64,000 nucleotides of DNA from the NCBI RefSeq assembly GCF_010093025.1, contig NZ_CP048114.1:3968001-4032000 (forward strand), given 5' to 3'. The stretch's first letter is position 1; each line of letters begins with the position of its first letter. A program made the translations under genes and the position numbers. Source of the stretch: Edaphobacter sp. 12200R-103. GTDB lineage: Bacteria > Acidobacteriota > Terriglobia > Terriglobales > Acidobacteriaceae. The notes below the pieces were generated by a model that saw nothing but the letters and a program-made list of their open reading frames with translations, searched no databases and was not told where the DNA came from. This document shows positions 1-8,641 of the stretch, in pieces.

Positions 1-1859
1 ACGGCAGGATCGATGACCGCAACACCCTTTTGCGTGGGGAACCACATCACACCCTGATCGTCCGTTGCACCTGCTGGCCATAACCCCCCGTTACACTCTA
101 CGCTCACCATGCCATCAGCACGACCGTAGGCCACAGAGATGACGCGGGTACGCCGTCCATCCGCAACATCTTCTAGCTCGCTACGGCGGACCCGGTAAAT
201 ACCACTATTGGAACTTATCCAGAAAAAGCCTTTTTTATCCTCGAGCATCTGGAACGCTCCGTTATCAAAAAGCCCTTGATCTTGGCTGAAATCCACCCAT
301 TTCCCATCACGGAGCCAGCCAATACCGCCGTCATAGGTGCCCACCCATATCTCACCCGACGCATCCTCCATAATAGAGCGAATATTGTTACTGGGCAGGC
401 CTTGTCCTTCTGTCCACTTCGTGATCTCACCACCATGAAGACGAGTGAGGCCACCATAGCCGCCGATCCACAGATCACCTTTGTGATCGGAGATGATCAC
501 ACGCACATCGTCGGCCGCAAGGCCAGTACGCGTTGTCATCCAATGGGAGTTCGCCCCGTCGAGGACGTACATACCGTTCGACGTTCCAAACAACTTGGCA
601 CCTTCTTTTGTCTCGAAGATCACTTGAGCTGCGGGCAGATCTTTTGGTAGGCCGGCGGGCGTGGAAAAATGGCCGTTCGCTAAGACTCGAACACCATTGT
701 GGGATCCTATCCAGAGCGTATTGTTCTTGTCTTCAGCCAAAGCGGTGACCAGACCGGGCAGTCCATCCTTCTGCGTGAAAGCGCGGATAACTTGTCCGTT
801 ACGAATAAGCGAAATACCGGCGGGCCAACTGCCCACCCAGATGTCTCCATTTCGCGCGCGCATTACCGGATACACATTGTCGCTGGCAAGTCCTTGCGAT
901 GATGTCAATGTCCTAATCGACTGTTGTTGAATCCGAAAAAGGCCTTCTCCTTCGGAGCCGACCCACATATTGTCGTCACTGTCACGCAATAGGACGTTGT
1001 ACGGGATGCCATGCTCCGAATCTCCGGAAGGAAAGAAAAGACTGCGGGCGAAATTCTGTGAGATATGAACCCTCCAATTGCGCCTGGTCTGATTGACGAA
1101 ATCGGTCACAATCTCACCTCTTTGGACGATGTATTGTCCGCCAATCAACCGACCCAATCGGCCATCATGTGTACCCACCCAGACCATGCCATCGCCACCG
1201 ATTGCCACACCGCGGATCTGTTCGGGTTTCAAACTGGATGGCAAGGTGTACTTTTCAAGGCGACCATGAGCGAGGCAGATCAATTGATGGTCTCTCTGTG
1301 CCCAGAACCCTGTACCGACCCACCATAAGGGGATGAAATGAAGGCTATCGTCACTATAGGACTCACGTTCAAACCGTTGTTTGGCGGGGTTCCACTTGTA
1401 ACTATGCTCGTCAGCGAGTGCCCAGATGCCCCCTCGATGGTCTGTTGTGACTGCGCTTACGGAGTGCGGTCGGATACCAGCTGCCTCATTTAATAGATCG
1501 AAGCGTCCTTGATGAAAACGAATGAGATTATTGTCTTCGCTGGCGAGCCAGAGATCCCCGCGATCGCCTGGGACCATGGATGTGAAGCGATTGGAAGTAA
1601 TCCCAGGTGTATTGCTCTTGTTGAAGGCAGTAAAACGTATGCCGTCGAATCGCGCTATGCCGTTCAATGTTGCGACCCAGATATATCCGTCAGGCGTTTG
1701 CACAATGCCGCGCACGCTATTTTGCGGTAGACCTGATTCTGCCGTCCACTGGGTGGCTCGATACTGTGCGCCAGCATCTCTGACGGAAGAGAGTCCTAGC
1801 AGCACGATCCAGAGTAGAGCATGACTGCGTGGCCATCTTATCACAGAGCTCACATCCAT
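1..1859 (-). CDS. Two-component-regulator beta-propeller sensor, C-terminus beyond window
   Basis: The minus-strand frame is open from an ATG at 1859 to the first base of the window, so about 619 N-terminal residues are visible and the C-terminus is missing. The start is followed by a signal peptide (hydrophobic segment from about residue 10, cleavage near DAGAQ, residues 28-32). After it come many repeats with the reg_prop signature, in which a short strand with (I/L)W(V/I)G or similar precedes a Gly/Asp turn, for example GYIWVAT, DLWIGGYGG and EIWVGTYDG. In this family such repeats build a periplasmic sensor propeller followed by a Y_Y_Y domain and then a histidine kinase, GGDEF or HTH output; which output is present cannot be seen here. 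The missing part decides whether it is a kinase or a one-component regulator. Confidence 0.88.
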   Translation of the reverse strand, partial: MDVSSVIRWPRSHALLWIVLLGLSSVRDAGAQYRATQWTAESGLPQNSVRGIVQTPDGYIWVATLNGIARFDGIRFTAFNKSNTPGITSNRFTSMVPGDRGDLWLASEDNNLIRFHQGRFDLLNEAAGIRPHSVSAVTTDHRGGIWALADEHSYKWNPAKQRFERESYSDDSLHFIPLWWVGTGFWAQRDHQLICLAHGRLEKYTLPSSLKPEQIRGVAIGGDGMVWVGTHDGRLGRLIGGQYIVQRGEIVTDFVNQTRRNWRVHISQNFARSLFFPSGDSEHGIPYNVLLRDSDDNMWVGSEGEGLFRIQQQSIRTLTSSQGLASDNVYPVMRARNGDIWVGSWPAGISLIRNGQVIRAFTQKDGLPGLVTALAEDKNNTLWIGSHNGVRVLANGHFSTPAGLPKDLPAAQVIFETKEGAKLFGTSNGMYVLDGANSHWMTTRTGLAADDVRVIISDHKGDLWIGGYGGLTRLHGGEITKWTEGQGLPSNNIRSIMEDASGEIWVGTYDGGIGWLRDGKWVDFSQDQGLFDNGAFQMLEDKKGFFWISSNSGIYRVRRSELEDVADGRRTRVISVAYGRADGMVSVECNGGLWPAGATDDQGVMWFPTQKGVAVIDPA

Positions 1860-1966
1860 CGGCAATCTCGACACGCTATATCCTGCGTGGAGGCAGGGAT
1901 TTCGATTTCTTGTTGTCGCAATTGTACCCCTGTCATGGGGTAAGGACGTAGATGGGAGGTCCCGAT

Positions 1967-1999
1967 AAAAATGCCCGGCCGCAGAATGTGCGGCCGGGC
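1967..1999 (-). terminator. Rho-independent terminator of the lipoprotein gene
   Basis: A perfect 10-bp stem (1973-1982 with 1990-1999, GCCCGGCCGC arms, 7-nt loop) is followed on the minus strand by A and then TTTTT. It lies 24 nt after the stop of the lipoprotein gene. Confidence 0.9.
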
Positions 2000-2022
2000 C
2001 ATTAGGCGAGGACCCTTACAGG

Positions 2023-4146
2023 TTATTTCGTCACGGAAACCGTCTCGAGCATCATCAAGCCCAACTGATCATCGCCGATAGAGATGGCCAGGGCTCTATT
2101 GTTGTCAATAGGATAATACCCGTAACTGGACTGGCTCGAGAACGACATCGCGTTGAGACCTGTAAAGGTTAGTAGCCCATCGTTGCTATTCTCCCCACCA
2201 TTCAGCAGAGCGTTACTCGCAAGCGGATAATTCTGAGCGTTGTAGTCTGTAAAGCCTGCAATGTTATCCGAGTTGATGGTAACCGGCCCAACAGCTCCCC
2301 ACTGTGAAGCTCCATCATCATTGAGGGTGCCCTGCGCGGAAAGTGCATAGTTACCCTCGAAATCGGCTCCATTAGCGGATTGCACGTAGGCGATTCCACC
2401 GGTGGCTTGCAAGTCGTCGACACCGATGATGAGCGCATCTCCGTTGCCGTCGAGATATCCCTGGAAGGTGAAGGTTCCGACTATATTTGACGGTTGGACG
2501 TTCGTAAGAGTGACACGACCCGTGGGGTCGACGGTGTAGCTGCCGCTGATGTTGTTACCATTGTGAATGGTCAGGTCGTTGAAAACCATCCTGCCACCAA
2601 GCGTGCCATCGGGATTGAAGCCGAAGGCACCGCCTATCATGACGTTGGTGTTGTTTGCGTCCTCACCGAAGGAGCCATAGGCGTAGGAAGAGTTGGATAT
2701 CGACGCTTGCGAGAACTTGCCTGTGTTGGCTCCCTGGGCAAGGGCTACGCCGCCAAGCACTCCATTCAGTGAATCGTTTTGGTTCTCGAGGAGCTGGATC
2801 TTATTTCCCACGATATAACCGGTGAGAACGAAGCCGGGGACCTGAGAGTTGGAGTTAGGTGCAAGGTTGATCGTAATCCGGCCAAAGGCATCCGGCGCGC
2901 TAACATTACCAGAAGCAAACGTCTGGGCCTGGCCAAAGTCGCCGTTGTCATTGAAGTCGAAGACGCTGCCTGATGTCACCAGGTTGCCGGCATTGAAGTT
3001 AAGGATGCCGCCGATCACGAGCTGTCCGACGGGCGTTCCATCATCAACACCGTTCACCATAAATGCATAGCCTCCATTCAAGGTTGAGGTGCTGGTCTGA
3101 AGATCGATTGATCCAGTCGCGGAAGCGAAGGAATCGAATTCTGAGATCACAACGCGCGAAGCCGAAACAAGAGTACCGCGAAATGTCTCTACACCATTGA
3201 CACCGATGTTGCTATTGGAAGTGGCGAGAGTGATTTGAGTATTGCTTCCAGGGGTCAACGTAATACTGCTGCCGGCGGCTTGGACAGTATCCGTCGTGTA
3301 GGCGTAACTCGGATCAACAAAATCTTGCTCCCCGCCGATGATGACTCCGCCCTTTACGCTAAAAGCACCGACGACGTAGTAGTTACCGTTATTATCTTGT
3401 CCTGAAAGGTTGTAGACATAGTTGCCGTCTGCGAGCACCGACGGAGCCGGAGTTGTGATGGTGACATTCGCCGTAACGGACTTTGTCGGGTCAGTGACCG
3501 AGGTCGCAGTGATAGTAACTGCACTGCCTGTCGGCGCCGACGTGGGAGCGGTATAGGTCGTTGCTGCTCCACTGCTGGTCTGAGAGGGGCTGAATGTACC
3601 GCACTGAGAGCTTCCGCAACTTACGTTCCAGGTGACACCAGCATTCGCGGTGTCATTGTTCACGAGTGCGACAATGGATGCGGTGGTTCCCACCATGAGA
3701 GACGATGGTGGCGTAGTAGTCAGCACAACTGAGATCGGCTGTGCCGGAGTTGGTGTGATGGTGATCGTGGCGGAGACGGACGTCGTCCTGTCTGAGACGG
3801 ACGTCGCAGTGATGATAACAGTCGCTCCGCTGGGGACGGCAGACGGGGCAGTATAGGTAGTGGCCGAGCCACTGTTCGTTGTAGATGAGCTAAAGCTCCC
3901 GCAGGAGTTGCTGCTACAGGTTGTCGTCCAGATAACTCCGGCGTTGGTTGCGTCATTGCTAACTGTGGCAGATACCGTTGTTGCAGTCCCGACCTGCAGA
4001 GTAGAGACAGGCTGAGATGTAAAAGTAACAGAAAGGGCAGGTGGAGCGGGAGTATTGCCGCCACTGGTACCGCTGCTGCAGCCGACTACCAGCAGAGCAA
4101 TGAATATCGCGGTCGCGAAGGAAAAGAGCATACGGAGGCGATTCAC
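2023..4146 (-). CDS. Secreted lipoprotein with two Ig-like (BACON/Big-type) repeats
   Basis: 707 aa. The N-terminus is a lipoprotein signal with the lipobox LLVVGC (Cys about residue 23), so the protein should be lipid-anchored. Two tandem Ig-like repeats follow (about residues 40-135 and 137-232). Each has a V-G-T/A-T start, a conserved Cys pair of the form CSSNSCG or CGSSQCG, and ends in TYTAP...VTITATS. The remaining 470 residues are Gly/Asn/Ser-rich beta repeats with recurring FxFNxxGxFxG-like units and no enzyme motif. This architecture is common among acidobacterial surface proteins of unknown role. The ATG overlaps the stop of the upstream small secreted protein by 4 nt, which implies co-translation. 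A strong terminator follows. Confidence 0.85.
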   Translation of the reverse strand: MNRLRMLFSFATAIFIALLVVGCSSGTSGGNTPAPPALSVTFTSQPVSTLQVGTATTVSATVSNDATNAGVIWTTTCSSNSCGSFSSSTTNSGSATTYTAPSAVPSGATVIITATSVSDRTTSVSATITITPTPAQPISVVLTTTPPSSLMVGTTASIVALVNNDTANAGVTWNVSCGSSQCGTFSPSQTSSGAATTYTAPTSAPTGSAVTITATSVTDPTKSVTANVTITTPAPSVLADGNYVYNLSGQDNNGNYYVVGAFSVKGGVIIGGEQDFVDPSYAYTTDTVQAAGSSITLTPGSNTQITLATSNSNIGVNGVETFRGTLVSASRVVISEFDSFASATGSIDLQTSTSTLNGGYAFMVNGVDDGTPVGQLVIGGILNFNAGNLVTSGSVFDFNDNGDFGQAQTFASGNVSAPDAFGRITINLAPNSNSQVPGFVLTGYIVGNKIQLLENQNDSLNGVLGGVALAQGANTGKFSQASISNSSYAYGSFGEDANNTNVMIGGAFGFNPDGTLGGRMVFNDLTIHNGNNISGSYTVDPTGRVTLTNVQPSNIVGTFTFQGYLDGNGDALIIGVDDLQATGGIAYVQSANGADFEGNYALSAQGTLNDDGASQWGAVGPVTINSDNIAGFTDYNAQNYPLASNALLNGGENSNDGLLTFTGLNAMSFSSQSSYGYYPIDNNRALAISIGDDQLGLMMLETVSVTK

Positions 4147-4634
4147 TGTGCACCTCCTACGGCGGCATTTTTGCCACGCGGGCGATTACCCTGCGTTGAG
4201 GCCGTCGAGTTGATCTTGGCCGGCATGCCGTGAATACCGCGGACCTTCAGTGTTTGCTGTCCAAGGGTGAGTTCGCGTACAAGCAGATAGTTGGTTCCGT
4301 TGAAGCTTCGAACGACGCCTTTGATCGTGATCACTTGACCCGGCGCCAGAGTCTTCTTAGTTTCGTTGTCAAGATGCGAGCCAACATTGGCATATAAAAC
4401 ACCTTGAGAACCATCCATCAGCAAATTCAAACCGGCAGGGGCCCCCATAACAGGCTTCGTCATGAGCTCACGAATCGCTCCGGAGAAGGTGATTTCGTCC
4501 GAGGCCCTCCAGTGATGGATGGTTGTAATTGTTGTAGAAGTTTCGTTTGCACAAGCTTCCTGTGTCGCTCCTGGCACAACTCCCAGAGCACACGCGCAGG
4601 CAGCCACAAAGACGACGCATCTTGGCATTTTCAT
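4143..4634 (-). CDS. Small secreted protein, OB-fold-like, unknown function
   Basis: The start chosen is the ATG at 4634 because GGAGAG sits 8-9 nt upstream; an upstream in-frame ATG at 4667 has no such site. The 163-aa product has a signal peptide (hydrophobic residues 5-22). The mature part holds a pattern like that of small nucleic-acid-type or bacterial OB folds (DEITFSGAIREL, then LAPGQVITIKGVVRSFNGT, then YLLVRELTL). Similar proteins in Acidobacteriota often contain the phrase LTLGQQTLKVRG followed by a low-complexity tail, as here. I do not know the function. The stop overlaps the start of the lipoprotein gene (ATGA), so the two are probably one operon. Confidence 0.75.
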   Translation of the reverse strand: MKMPRCVVFVAACACALGVVPGATQEACANETSTTITTIHHWRASDEITFSGAIRELMTKPVMGAPAGLNLLMDGSQGVLYANVGSHLDNETKKTLAPGQVITIKGVVRSFNGTNYLLVRELTLGQQTLKVRGIHGMPAKINSTASTQGNRPRGKNAAVGGAQ

Positions 4635-4764
4635 AGTGGGTCTCTCCAAAGGTTTCGGCCTCTGCACGTTGGCGAATGTGCAGCAACCCCAGAGGGCAAG
4701 CCGTATGGACTCACAGTAAGGTTTGAGGAGAACTCAAACAATGAGTGTCATCACACGGCACATG

Positions 4765-4779
4765 CGTGTGGTGCTACAT
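4765..4779 (-). promoter_or_regulatory. 15-nt leader element shared with the gene at 10274-14470
   Basis: The minus-strand string ATGTAGCACCACACG occurs here, 131-145 nt upstream of the start at 4634, and again at 14586-14600, 116-130 nt upstream of the other large secreted-protein gene. A hairpin (4721-4727 with 4733-4739) lies between it and the gene. The 4780-5076 stretch holds no recognisable gene. The role is unknown; a common promoter or a structured leader are possible. Confidence 0.35.
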
Positions 4780-5076
4780 AACCGCGACGTCGATCAAGCT
4801 TGTATCTACATACTTCGAACGTCTTCCCCGTTTTACCAAAGGGAATTGCGCGAACTTGCCCTCGGAGCATGCTGTGCGCCCGCATAAGTCAGCCGTATGG
4901 CAGATCCGCAACCTGATGGATGCGACGCGGCTCGCCTAGCACTTCTACCTCAGGACACCATGTAGAAACGCACGGCCGCCCGTGTAGCGACACGGATAGT
5001 TCCGGTGCGTCCAAGTGGCTAATCTCCAGACTACAGCTGCAAGCCACCCCCTTCAGGAAGCACTCCACGAGGTTCT

Positions 5077-5898
5077 ATGCCCTATACTGACCATCCCGAG
5101 ATTCCTCCTGCTCCGGCAGACGACACCGTGATCTGGCAATATCTTTCGGTTGCTGAACTTCTCGATCTACTCGACAGCAGCGCCATTCACCTCACCCGCG
5201 CCGACAGTCTGGCCACTACCTCTATCGACGTTGAGAGCCAGGTAATGCTCGGTCTCCGTTCTGGCATCCCAGCCGAGATGGTGCGCCGTTCCTTCGGTCT
5301 CATGTCCAGTGTGCAAACCGCAATCTTTACCAGTTGCTGGTACTCAAGCGGCTCCGCATTTCATTCCAAGTGGGAGGGCTGCGGAGGAGGCAAAGCGCAG
5401 ATCGCGATTCGGTCCACCGTAAAGGGGCTTCAAGCCGCGGTCTCTCGTGCGCCGCAAAGGCTCTACATCTCTGCAGTGCAGTACATTGACTTCGCTGTCT
5501 CGGTAATGCCCACCGGCAATGTCTTTTTCCCCGCACTACACAAGGATTACGAGTTGCGCGACGAGAGAGAGGTCCGTCTCCTCATGTTGCAGACCGGCGG
5601 CCAGAAAATCTTCTCTCCTGGCCCCTCCTGCGGGATCGACCTACCCATCGATCTCCATTCGATGATCCACGGCATCCGTCTTGCGCCTCACAGCGCAGAA
5701 TGGCTACGCGATCTCGTGCATTCTCTCGCGGAGCGCTATGGGCTTACCTGCGACAACAGCAACGCCGATCTCACGCTCCTCAGCCAAAAACGGGTCTGCC
5801 GCTTCAAGAGCGCGGACGGGTGCGATTCCTGCAATCACTCGTTTGTTCCGGTTGCAGCCTTGCACGAAGAACGTTCTACCCCACCACTTTTTACCTAA
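5077..5898 (+). CDS. DUF2971-like protein
   Basis: 273 aa, first gene of a four-gene plus-strand cluster. The N-terminal part ([20 protein letters not shown], then a short Asp/Ser stretch) matches the opening pattern of DUF2971 proteins, in which K/QY(L/R)S...LL....(L/I) is followed by WTSCWY-like residues, here [18 protein letters not shown] (residues about 86-103). Later the family's typical (E)[10 protein letters not shown] appears near residue 160. DUF2971 proteins are found in defence islands and stress loci, but no biochemical role is established. The C-terminal 40 residues (Cys/His-rich) lie outside the family and could be strain specific. The rubredoxin gene starts 16 nt after its stop. 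Confidence 0.65.
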   Translation: MPYTDHPEIPPAPADDTVIWQYLSVAELLDLLDSSAIHLTRADSLATTSIDVESQVMLGLRSGIPAEMVRRSFGLMSSVQTAIFTSCWYSSGSAFHSKWEGCGGGKAQIAIRSTVKGLQAAVSRAPQRLYISAVQYIDFAVSVMPTGNVFFPALHKDYELRDEREVRLLMLQTGGQKIFSPGPSCGIDLPIDLHSMIHGIRLAPHSAEWLRDLVHSLAERYGLTCDNSNADLTLLSQKRVCRFKSADGCDSCNHSFVPVAALHEERSTPPLFT

Positions 5899-5914
5899 AC
5901 CAAGGAGACACCCT

Positions 5915-6136
5915 ATGAACGATCCATTCGCACGCTATCTCTGCCTGGGCTGCGGCTTCCTCTATGACGAACAGATGGGGCTGCCCGAACACGGAATCGC
6001 TCCTGGCACACGCTGGAAGGATATTCCCGACGACTGGGTATGCCCCGACTGCGGGACACCAAAGCACCGCTTCGAAATGGTGGCCATCCCTTACGCTTCC
6101 GGAGAACCCGAAGCCAGCGCGTCGAACACTTTCTAG
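5915..6136 (+). CDS. Rubredoxin-type iron protein
   Basis: 73 aa. The start at 5915 is set by an AAGGAGA site 7-9 nt upstream; longer in-frame extensions overlap the previous gene. The four Fe ligands are C10, C13, C43 and C46 in the motifs CLGCG and CPDCG, with the usual Y/F and the GxxWxDIPxDWVCP segment between them. This is a one-iron electron carrier in the cytoplasm. Its position directly before pirin suggests it supplies or removes electrons for an oxygen- or quinone-linked reaction of that operon, which is inference. The 11-residue tail after the domain is not conserved. Confidence 0.9.
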   Translation: MNDPFARYLCLGCGFLYDEQMGLPEHGIAPGTRWKDIPDDWVCPDCGTPKHRFEMVAIPYASGEPEASASNTF

Positions 6137-6208
6137 TCGGGTAGTGGTTATCGATCCACAGCCCTTCACCAACAGCCAGAATTCTAAAAATCATTCAAGG
6201 AGTTAACA

Positions 6209-6952
6209 ATGGAAAGCTTTGTCTTAAAGACCGAGGACCGCGGCTATAACAAGCTCGTTTCTGTGGGAGGACCTGCCTCCTACATCGCAGGCCATCCCGA
6301 TGCTTTTATTACTCGCCGCTCCAGCTTCAACTTCGGCGACTACCAGACTGGCCGTCATGGCTTCGGCAAGATCCGTGTCTTCGGTGATGAGATCTTTACC
6401 CACGCTGGATGCGGCTACAACATGCATCCTCACCACGACTTCATCATTATGGCCTTCATCCTCAGCGGCGAGCTCACCCACATCAATACACTCGGTAAGG
6501 TGGACACCCTTAAGGCGGGCGACTACTATGCCTTCTCCGCGGGTTCAGGCGGCAAGCACTGCGAACTCAACATCGATCAGGAAGATCTGCACGTCATCTA
6601 CGTCTGGGTTCTTCCCGACATGCTGCTGCTTCCACCTACATACCAGCGCGCACACTTCAACTCCATTGCCGCGCGCAACAAGCTTGTGCCTCTCGTCGGC
6701 GGCAACAGCTCTATGCCCATCGATCAGGACCTCAGCATCTCGCGGCTCGATAGTGATGCTCCCGGCACATATGAGTACAAGCTCAAGTCGCCCAATCACG
6801 GCGCCTACGTCTTCGTCGTCGAAGGCTCGGCAACGCTCGACGGTGTCTTACTCGGCAAGCGCGACAGCGTAGGTGTCTGGGACACGGATAGGATCACTCT
6901 TCAGACCGGAGCCGAAAAGTCGGACATTCTCATTGTCGAAACCATCATGTAA
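6209..6952 (+). CDS. Pirin family bicupin
   Basis: 247 aa. Pirins are iron-binding bicupins; some bacterial members oxidise quercetin and others modulate regulators. The N-terminal cupin carries the metal-site residues in MHPHHDFIIM (about residues 70-79) and in GGKHCELN (about 114-121), with the Glu after the second His. The C-terminal cupin (about residues 150-245) lacks metal ligands, as usual for the family. An AAGGAG site lies 8 nt before the ATG. It is 72 nt after rubredoxin and 57 nt before the tautomerase-like gene, with a perfect hairpin in the second gap. Length and domain order are normal. Confidence 0.9.
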   Translation: MESFVLKTEDRGYNKLVSVGGPASYIAGHPDAFITRRSSFNFGDYQTGRHGFGKIRVFGDEIFTHAGCGYNMHPHHDFIIMAFILSGELTHINTLGKVDTLKAGDYYAFSAGSGGKHCELNIDQEDLHVIYVWVLPDMLLLPPTYQRAHFNSIAARNKLVPLVGGNSSMPIDQDLSISRLDSDAPGTYEYKLKSPNHGAYVFVVEGSATLDGVLLGKRDSVGVWDTDRITLQTGAEKSDILIVETIM

Positions 6953-6958
6953 ACCTGT

Positions 6959-6982
6959 GGTCGTTCGAAAAGACGAACGACC
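6959..6982 (+). other. Intercistronic hairpin between pirin and tautomerase-like genes
   Basis: Perfect 9-bp inverted repeat (GGTCGTTCG at 6959-6967 with 6974-6982) and a 6-nt loop. No T-run follows, so it is more likely an mRNA-processing or stability hairpin than a full terminator. Confidence 0.6.
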
Positions 6983-7009
6983 CGGTCACTTATTAAGTAA
7001 GGACTCCTC

Positions 7010-7579
7010 ATGCCTATCATGCAAATCTACTATCCCCAGGGGCAACTCGACCGCGATCGCAAAATGGCCTTGGCGCAGAAACTCACTAGCGTTCTCATCA
7101 TGATGGAAGGTGGCGCTGGAACAAATGCCGGGCGGGCGTTCGCGACGGTTCTGATGAGTGAGGTCGATGCCGAGAGCTGGTTCGTCGGTGGACGTCTCGA
7201 CTCAACATATGTGGCAAAGGCCGGTAAGTTCATTATCTATGTCACGATCCCAGAAGGCTATATGAACGCCGAACACAAGACGGAGGTGCATTCCTGGATT
7301 AATACTGCCATCCTCGAAACGATGAACTGCCAGACGCTGCCAAATGCCGGCGCGAACATTATGGTTGTCATCAACGAGGTTCCCGAAGGTAATTGGGGAG
7401 CCAACGGCAAGACCATCGGCATGGATTCCATCTCAGCGGCTGTCGGTCTCTCCAAAGAGAGCGAGCGTTTCATGTGGGTCGAACGCTACTTCGCCGCAAA
7501 AAGCCGCGCGCTCCGGGCAGCGGGCTATCCAGAAGACATGGGTGGGGTTATTGCCTCAGCCTTGCAGGCAACCACCTAA
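7010..7579 (+). CDS. Two-domain tautomerase-superfamily-like protein
   Basis: 189 aa starting MP, so Met removal would expose an N-terminal proline, the general base of the 4-oxalocrotonate tautomerase superfamily. Two beta-alpha-beta units can be seen: residues about 2-60 (MPIMQIYYPQGQLD, helix, then FATVLMSEV) and about 70-135 (KFIIYVTIPEGYMN, helix, then IMVVINEVPEGNWGANG). Both end in the V(I/M).(E/D)V.....W..(G) pattern seen after strand 2 of tautomerases. The rest (135-189) is a helical tail. A fused pair resembles cis-CaaD/MSAD-type enzymes, but the substrate is unknown. AAGGA lies before the ATG. It is the last gene of the operon and is followed by a strong terminator. Confidence 0.7.
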   Translation: MPIMQIYYPQGQLDRDRKMALAQKLTSVLIMMEGGAGTNAGRAFATVLMSEVDAESWFVGGRLDSTYVAKAGKFIIYVTIPEGYMNAEHKTEVHSWINTAILETMNCQTLPNAGANIMVVINEVPEGNWGANGKTIGMDSISAAVGLSKESERFMWVERYFAAKSRALRAAGYPEDMGGVIASALQATT

Positions 7580-7585
7580 ACCATC

Positions 7586-7630
7586 ACGGATGTTTCGAAG
7601 AGGTATTTCCTTCGTAACATCCGTCATTTT
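7586..7630 (+). terminator. Terminator of the DUF2971-rubredoxin-pirin-tautomerase operon
   Basis: Stem ACGGATGTT (7586-7594) with AACATCCGT (7616-7624), extended inward past a T-T mismatch by CGAAG/CTTCG, then CATTTT. Confidence 0.85.
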
Positions 7631-7741
7631 CACCCCAGTACAGCTCATTCACAATACAGCCGATACGACTGATGACGAGGATCAAGTATGTACCAAAGTG
7701 CGGATGCGTATGGTATATATCTCGTCTGTCTGTAGCCTCTT

Positions 7742-8227
7742 CTATGCGGGAAGAGGGCCAATAATATCAATCTGATACTTTGCACAAAGTTTGTGGAGCT
7801 TTTCCAGGTCTGGTTCTTTGGGTTCAGGTAAGACTCGTGCCGCTGCAGGCTCAGCCATTTCTTCCATCATCCCCACAAATCCGGTTCCCGGCGTCGCCAA
7901 AATGAGCATCGTCGCAGGTACCGGACTGCTGACCCGAATTCCATGTGGAATGCCGCGCGGGAGGAAGATGTATCCTCCTGGTCCGACAACGCTTTTCACA
8001 CCATCGCAGATAAAGGTGAACTCACCGTCGAGAACATAGAAGGCCTCGTCTTCAACGTGGTGAAGGTGATATGGAGTCGCGTGCCCAGGTGGCGAAATCT
8101 CGTAGACCATTGAAAAAGCTCCGCCAGTTGATTCTGTCGTCGCTTTGATGATGCATAGGTTATTGAGAAACCAGAATGCGGGCCCTTCTGCCATAGTGAG
8201 GCTACGCGGTAGAAGCTTAGCAGTCAT
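7742..8227 (-). CDS. Cupin-domain protein (quercetin-dioxygenase-like)
   Basis: 161 aa, single cupin. The metal-binding motif of the first beta hairpin is visible as TPYHLHHVEDEAFYVLDG (about residues 51-68, His, His, Glu), and the second motif is PRGIPHGIRV (about 91-100). The size and the PPGHATPYH...EDEAFYV pattern are like the quercetin 2,3-dioxygenase-like or oxalate-type small cupins, whose substrates vary. A strong Shine-Dalgarno (GAGGAGGG) lies just before the ATG, and a perfect 16-bp inverted repeat begins 19 nt upstream of it, so the gene is probably controlled by a dedicated regulator. It faces the pirin operon tail to tail. Confidence 0.85.
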   Translation of the reverse strand: MTAKLLPRSLTMAEGPAFWFLNNLCIIKATTESTGGAFSMVYEISPPGHATPYHLHHVEDEAFYVLDGEFTFICDGVKSVVGPGGYIFLPRGIPHGIRVSSPVPATMLILATPGTGFVGMMEEMAEPAAARVLPEPKEPDLEKLHKLCAKYQIDIIGPLPA

Positions 8228-8245
8228 TATTCCCTCCTCATAGAA

Positions 8246-8286
8246 ATGTATATCTCATCGATACTTTGTTTCGATGAGATATACAT
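8246..8286 (-). promoter_or_regulatory. Perfect 16-bp inverted repeat upstream of the cupin gene
   Basis: Arms ATGTATATCTCATCGA (8246-8261) and its exact reverse complement (8271-8286) are separated by 9 nt. The repeat lies immediately 5' of the Shine-Dalgarno of the cupin gene. It could be an operator for a TetR/MarR/LysR-type dimer or a leader hairpin. No regulator gene is adjacent. Confidence 0.6.
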
Positions 8287-8641
8287 CTGCGACTCGCGCG
8301 GTTCGTTAAATATTTAGGCTGAATTGTGCTTACCAACCTGGGTTCCATGCTATTTCACGAGAGTATCGGTGTATTGAAGTGTGCCTAACGTTTTCCAGGT
8401 GCTATCGCCTGCGGTCCACGTTGCCAGAATGTCCTGATGATCTTCATTGTCTTGTCTCCTAGAGAGAAATCTGGAAACTAGAGTCGAACCCAAATCGATA
8501 TCCAGGAAGAGGAGGAGTATATGTCGGTCCCTACATAAAGCCCTGTGTGATTCCACATGGACCTTGATGTAGCGACACCTATATAAACTGCGCCGAATCT
8601 GACGTAGTCTCGATCCATCAAACGCAGATAGTTCAATCTTT
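8287..8641. other. Gene-poor stretch
   Basis: No coding frame with family resemblance or a good ribosome-binding site was found on either strand. It probably contains the divergent promoters of the cupin and PEP-CTERM genes. Confidence 0.4.
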
